Positions 63,079 through 64,000 of a stretch of DNA of 64,000 nt are shown here, piece by piece. The translations under genes and the position numbers were made by a program. The stretch comes from Liolophura sinensis (lineage: Eukaryota; Mollusca; Polyplacophora; Chitonida; Chitonidae), in NCBI RefSeq assembly GCF_032854445.1, contig NC_088301.1, positions 45,071,116 to 45,135,115 of the forward strand, in the 5' to 3' direction. The first letter of the stretch is position 1. Every line of letters begins with the position of its first letter. A model generated the notes under the pieces. It was not told the origin of the DNA, made no database searches, and worked only from the letters and a program-made list of their open reading frames with translations.

Positions 63079-63538
63079 CATAGATACAGGTGATCTTACC
63101 TGGTAATGATTATCGCATCTGCACAAGTTGTATCCACGTGACCAGCATCTCAAATTCGGCAATGTTTTCCAATCTGAATATTTTTCTTTCAAAGTAATGT
63201 TAATGATTCATGATCAAATCCACGGCATTTACCATACCATGACAATCAGCTCCAAAATTGCTGAGTACATCGCATTTCAAAGTGCACTACTGATCACTTC
63301 ACCATATCGCTATGTTAAATAAACCCAAGATGTTGTATATCCATAAAGAGCATAGTGTTAGCATATTTCCTCACTAGCTTCTAAATACCACTTACAGCAG
63401 TTATGTTCATGTCACAAGATTCAACATTATAACACAAACATAAAGTTTACAGGTCAAGTAAGACACTACATGAAATCTGTATAACTTAGCTGTTATGTAG
63501 CACTTGTTGAAACTTGCTACACAACATATACGATCACT
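63079..63538. other. No gene seen
   Basis: AT-rich. One short frame with splice-like edges near 63100-63170 was considered and set aside. Confidence 0.4.
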
Positions 63539-63650
63539 CTGTTTGTATATACATGTATTTATTTATTTATTTATTTTTTTTTTTTGTGCGCAGTACTCAA
63601 GAATATTAAAAAACTTGGCCGTGGAGGCCTTCTGTTTGTGTATACATGCA
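63539..63650 (-). mobile_element. Internally deleted SINE with near-perfect 19-bp target-site duplication
   Basis: CTGTTTGTATATACATGTA at 63539-63557 and CTGTTTGTGTATACATGCA at 63632-63650 differ at two positions. Between them are only a (TTTA)n/poly-T tail, TACTCAAGAATAT, and the head GGCCGTGGAGGCC. Confidence 0.8.
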
Positions 63651-64000
63651 ACGTGTAACTAGAGGAAACTGAAAAATAAGTGGTCGTGGTTAAAGGAGGT
63701 GGAGGTTAAGGGTCAGTAAACTATTCGCTACATACATTCATTCACAATAGGCTTCCTCTTGAAATGGAGATAAATAAGTTCACCAACTTCTATAGAATAC
63801 TTGACTCGGTTCTCAAGATATATTTCAGTTATGGAATAATGGCCAGATGTGCATGACTATGTCATAATACCCTTTGAACAAAAACTTCAGTTCAACCACA
63901 TAAAACAGCTTATAAAAAATGTATTGAAACTATTGGCAGATTCCAAATGATATTGAATACTAGTATAGAGCAGAGATGAGTGGGTAGAAATCATTAGCAG
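63651..64000. other. No gene seen
   Basis: AT-rich sequence to the window end. Confidence 0.45.

Noticed and set aside
63101-63170. Minus-strand candidate exon between ATATTCAG and GTAAGATC
   Set aside because: Splice-like edges are good and one frame is open, but the short peptide has no Ig signature and does not connect in phase with any known exon.

Overview
This is eukaryotic, AT-rich animal DNA with compact exons, GT/AG introns of up to about 9.5 kb and many dispersed repeats. It is most likely from a mollusc or another lophotrochozoan. That placement rests on a recurring tRNA-derived SINE whose tail region I associate with molluscan genomes, on a Ly6/uPAR gene of the invertebrate quiver-like type, and on an L1/neuroglian-family gene. 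There are no prokaryotic features, tRNA genes, rRNA genes or CRISPR arrays. Most of the open frames are short chance frames.

Layout. 1-5.9 kb holds no recognisable gene. 5.9-7.93 kb is a decayed reverse-transcriptase retroelement on the plus strand, broken by frameshifts and a stop. 9.08-9.31 kb is a SINE and 10.95-12.09 kb is an 88-bp-unit minisatellite. 15.28-17.47 kb is the 3' part of a plus-strand Ly6/uPAR gene: two 24-nt microexons, two three-finger-domain exons and a C-terminal GPI signal. The signal-peptide exon was not found. 17.6-30 kb is gene-poor and carries SINEs, MITE-like inverted repeats and low-complexity arrays. 30-36.1 kb has no coding evidence and holds two long fold-back elements. 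Part of it may be 3' UTR of the next gene.

36.1-58.23 kb is the 3' part of a minus-strand L1CAM/neuroglian/NrCAM-family cell-adhesion gene. Eight exons with fully consistent splice phases encode the end of Ig6, four fibronectin type III domains and a short terminal exon. That exon ends in a weakly hydrophobic stretch immediately before a stop. The classical L1-family ending (FN3-5, membrane helix, ankyrin-binding FIGQY tail) was not seen in the window. The terminal exon instead looks like a GPI-anchor signal, as in contactins or NCAM-120, and this is the most interesting observation here. The upstream Ig1-Ig5 exons are missing: the Ig6 exon runs into a 200-base N gap at 58234-58433, and 58.4-64 kb shows no convincing further exon.

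Both genes therefore appear to encode extracellular, GPI-linked surface proteins. Their proximity need not be functional. Around and inside them sit SINEs in both orientations, some with clear target-site duplications. One lies about 40 bp from the 5' splice site of an FN3 exon.
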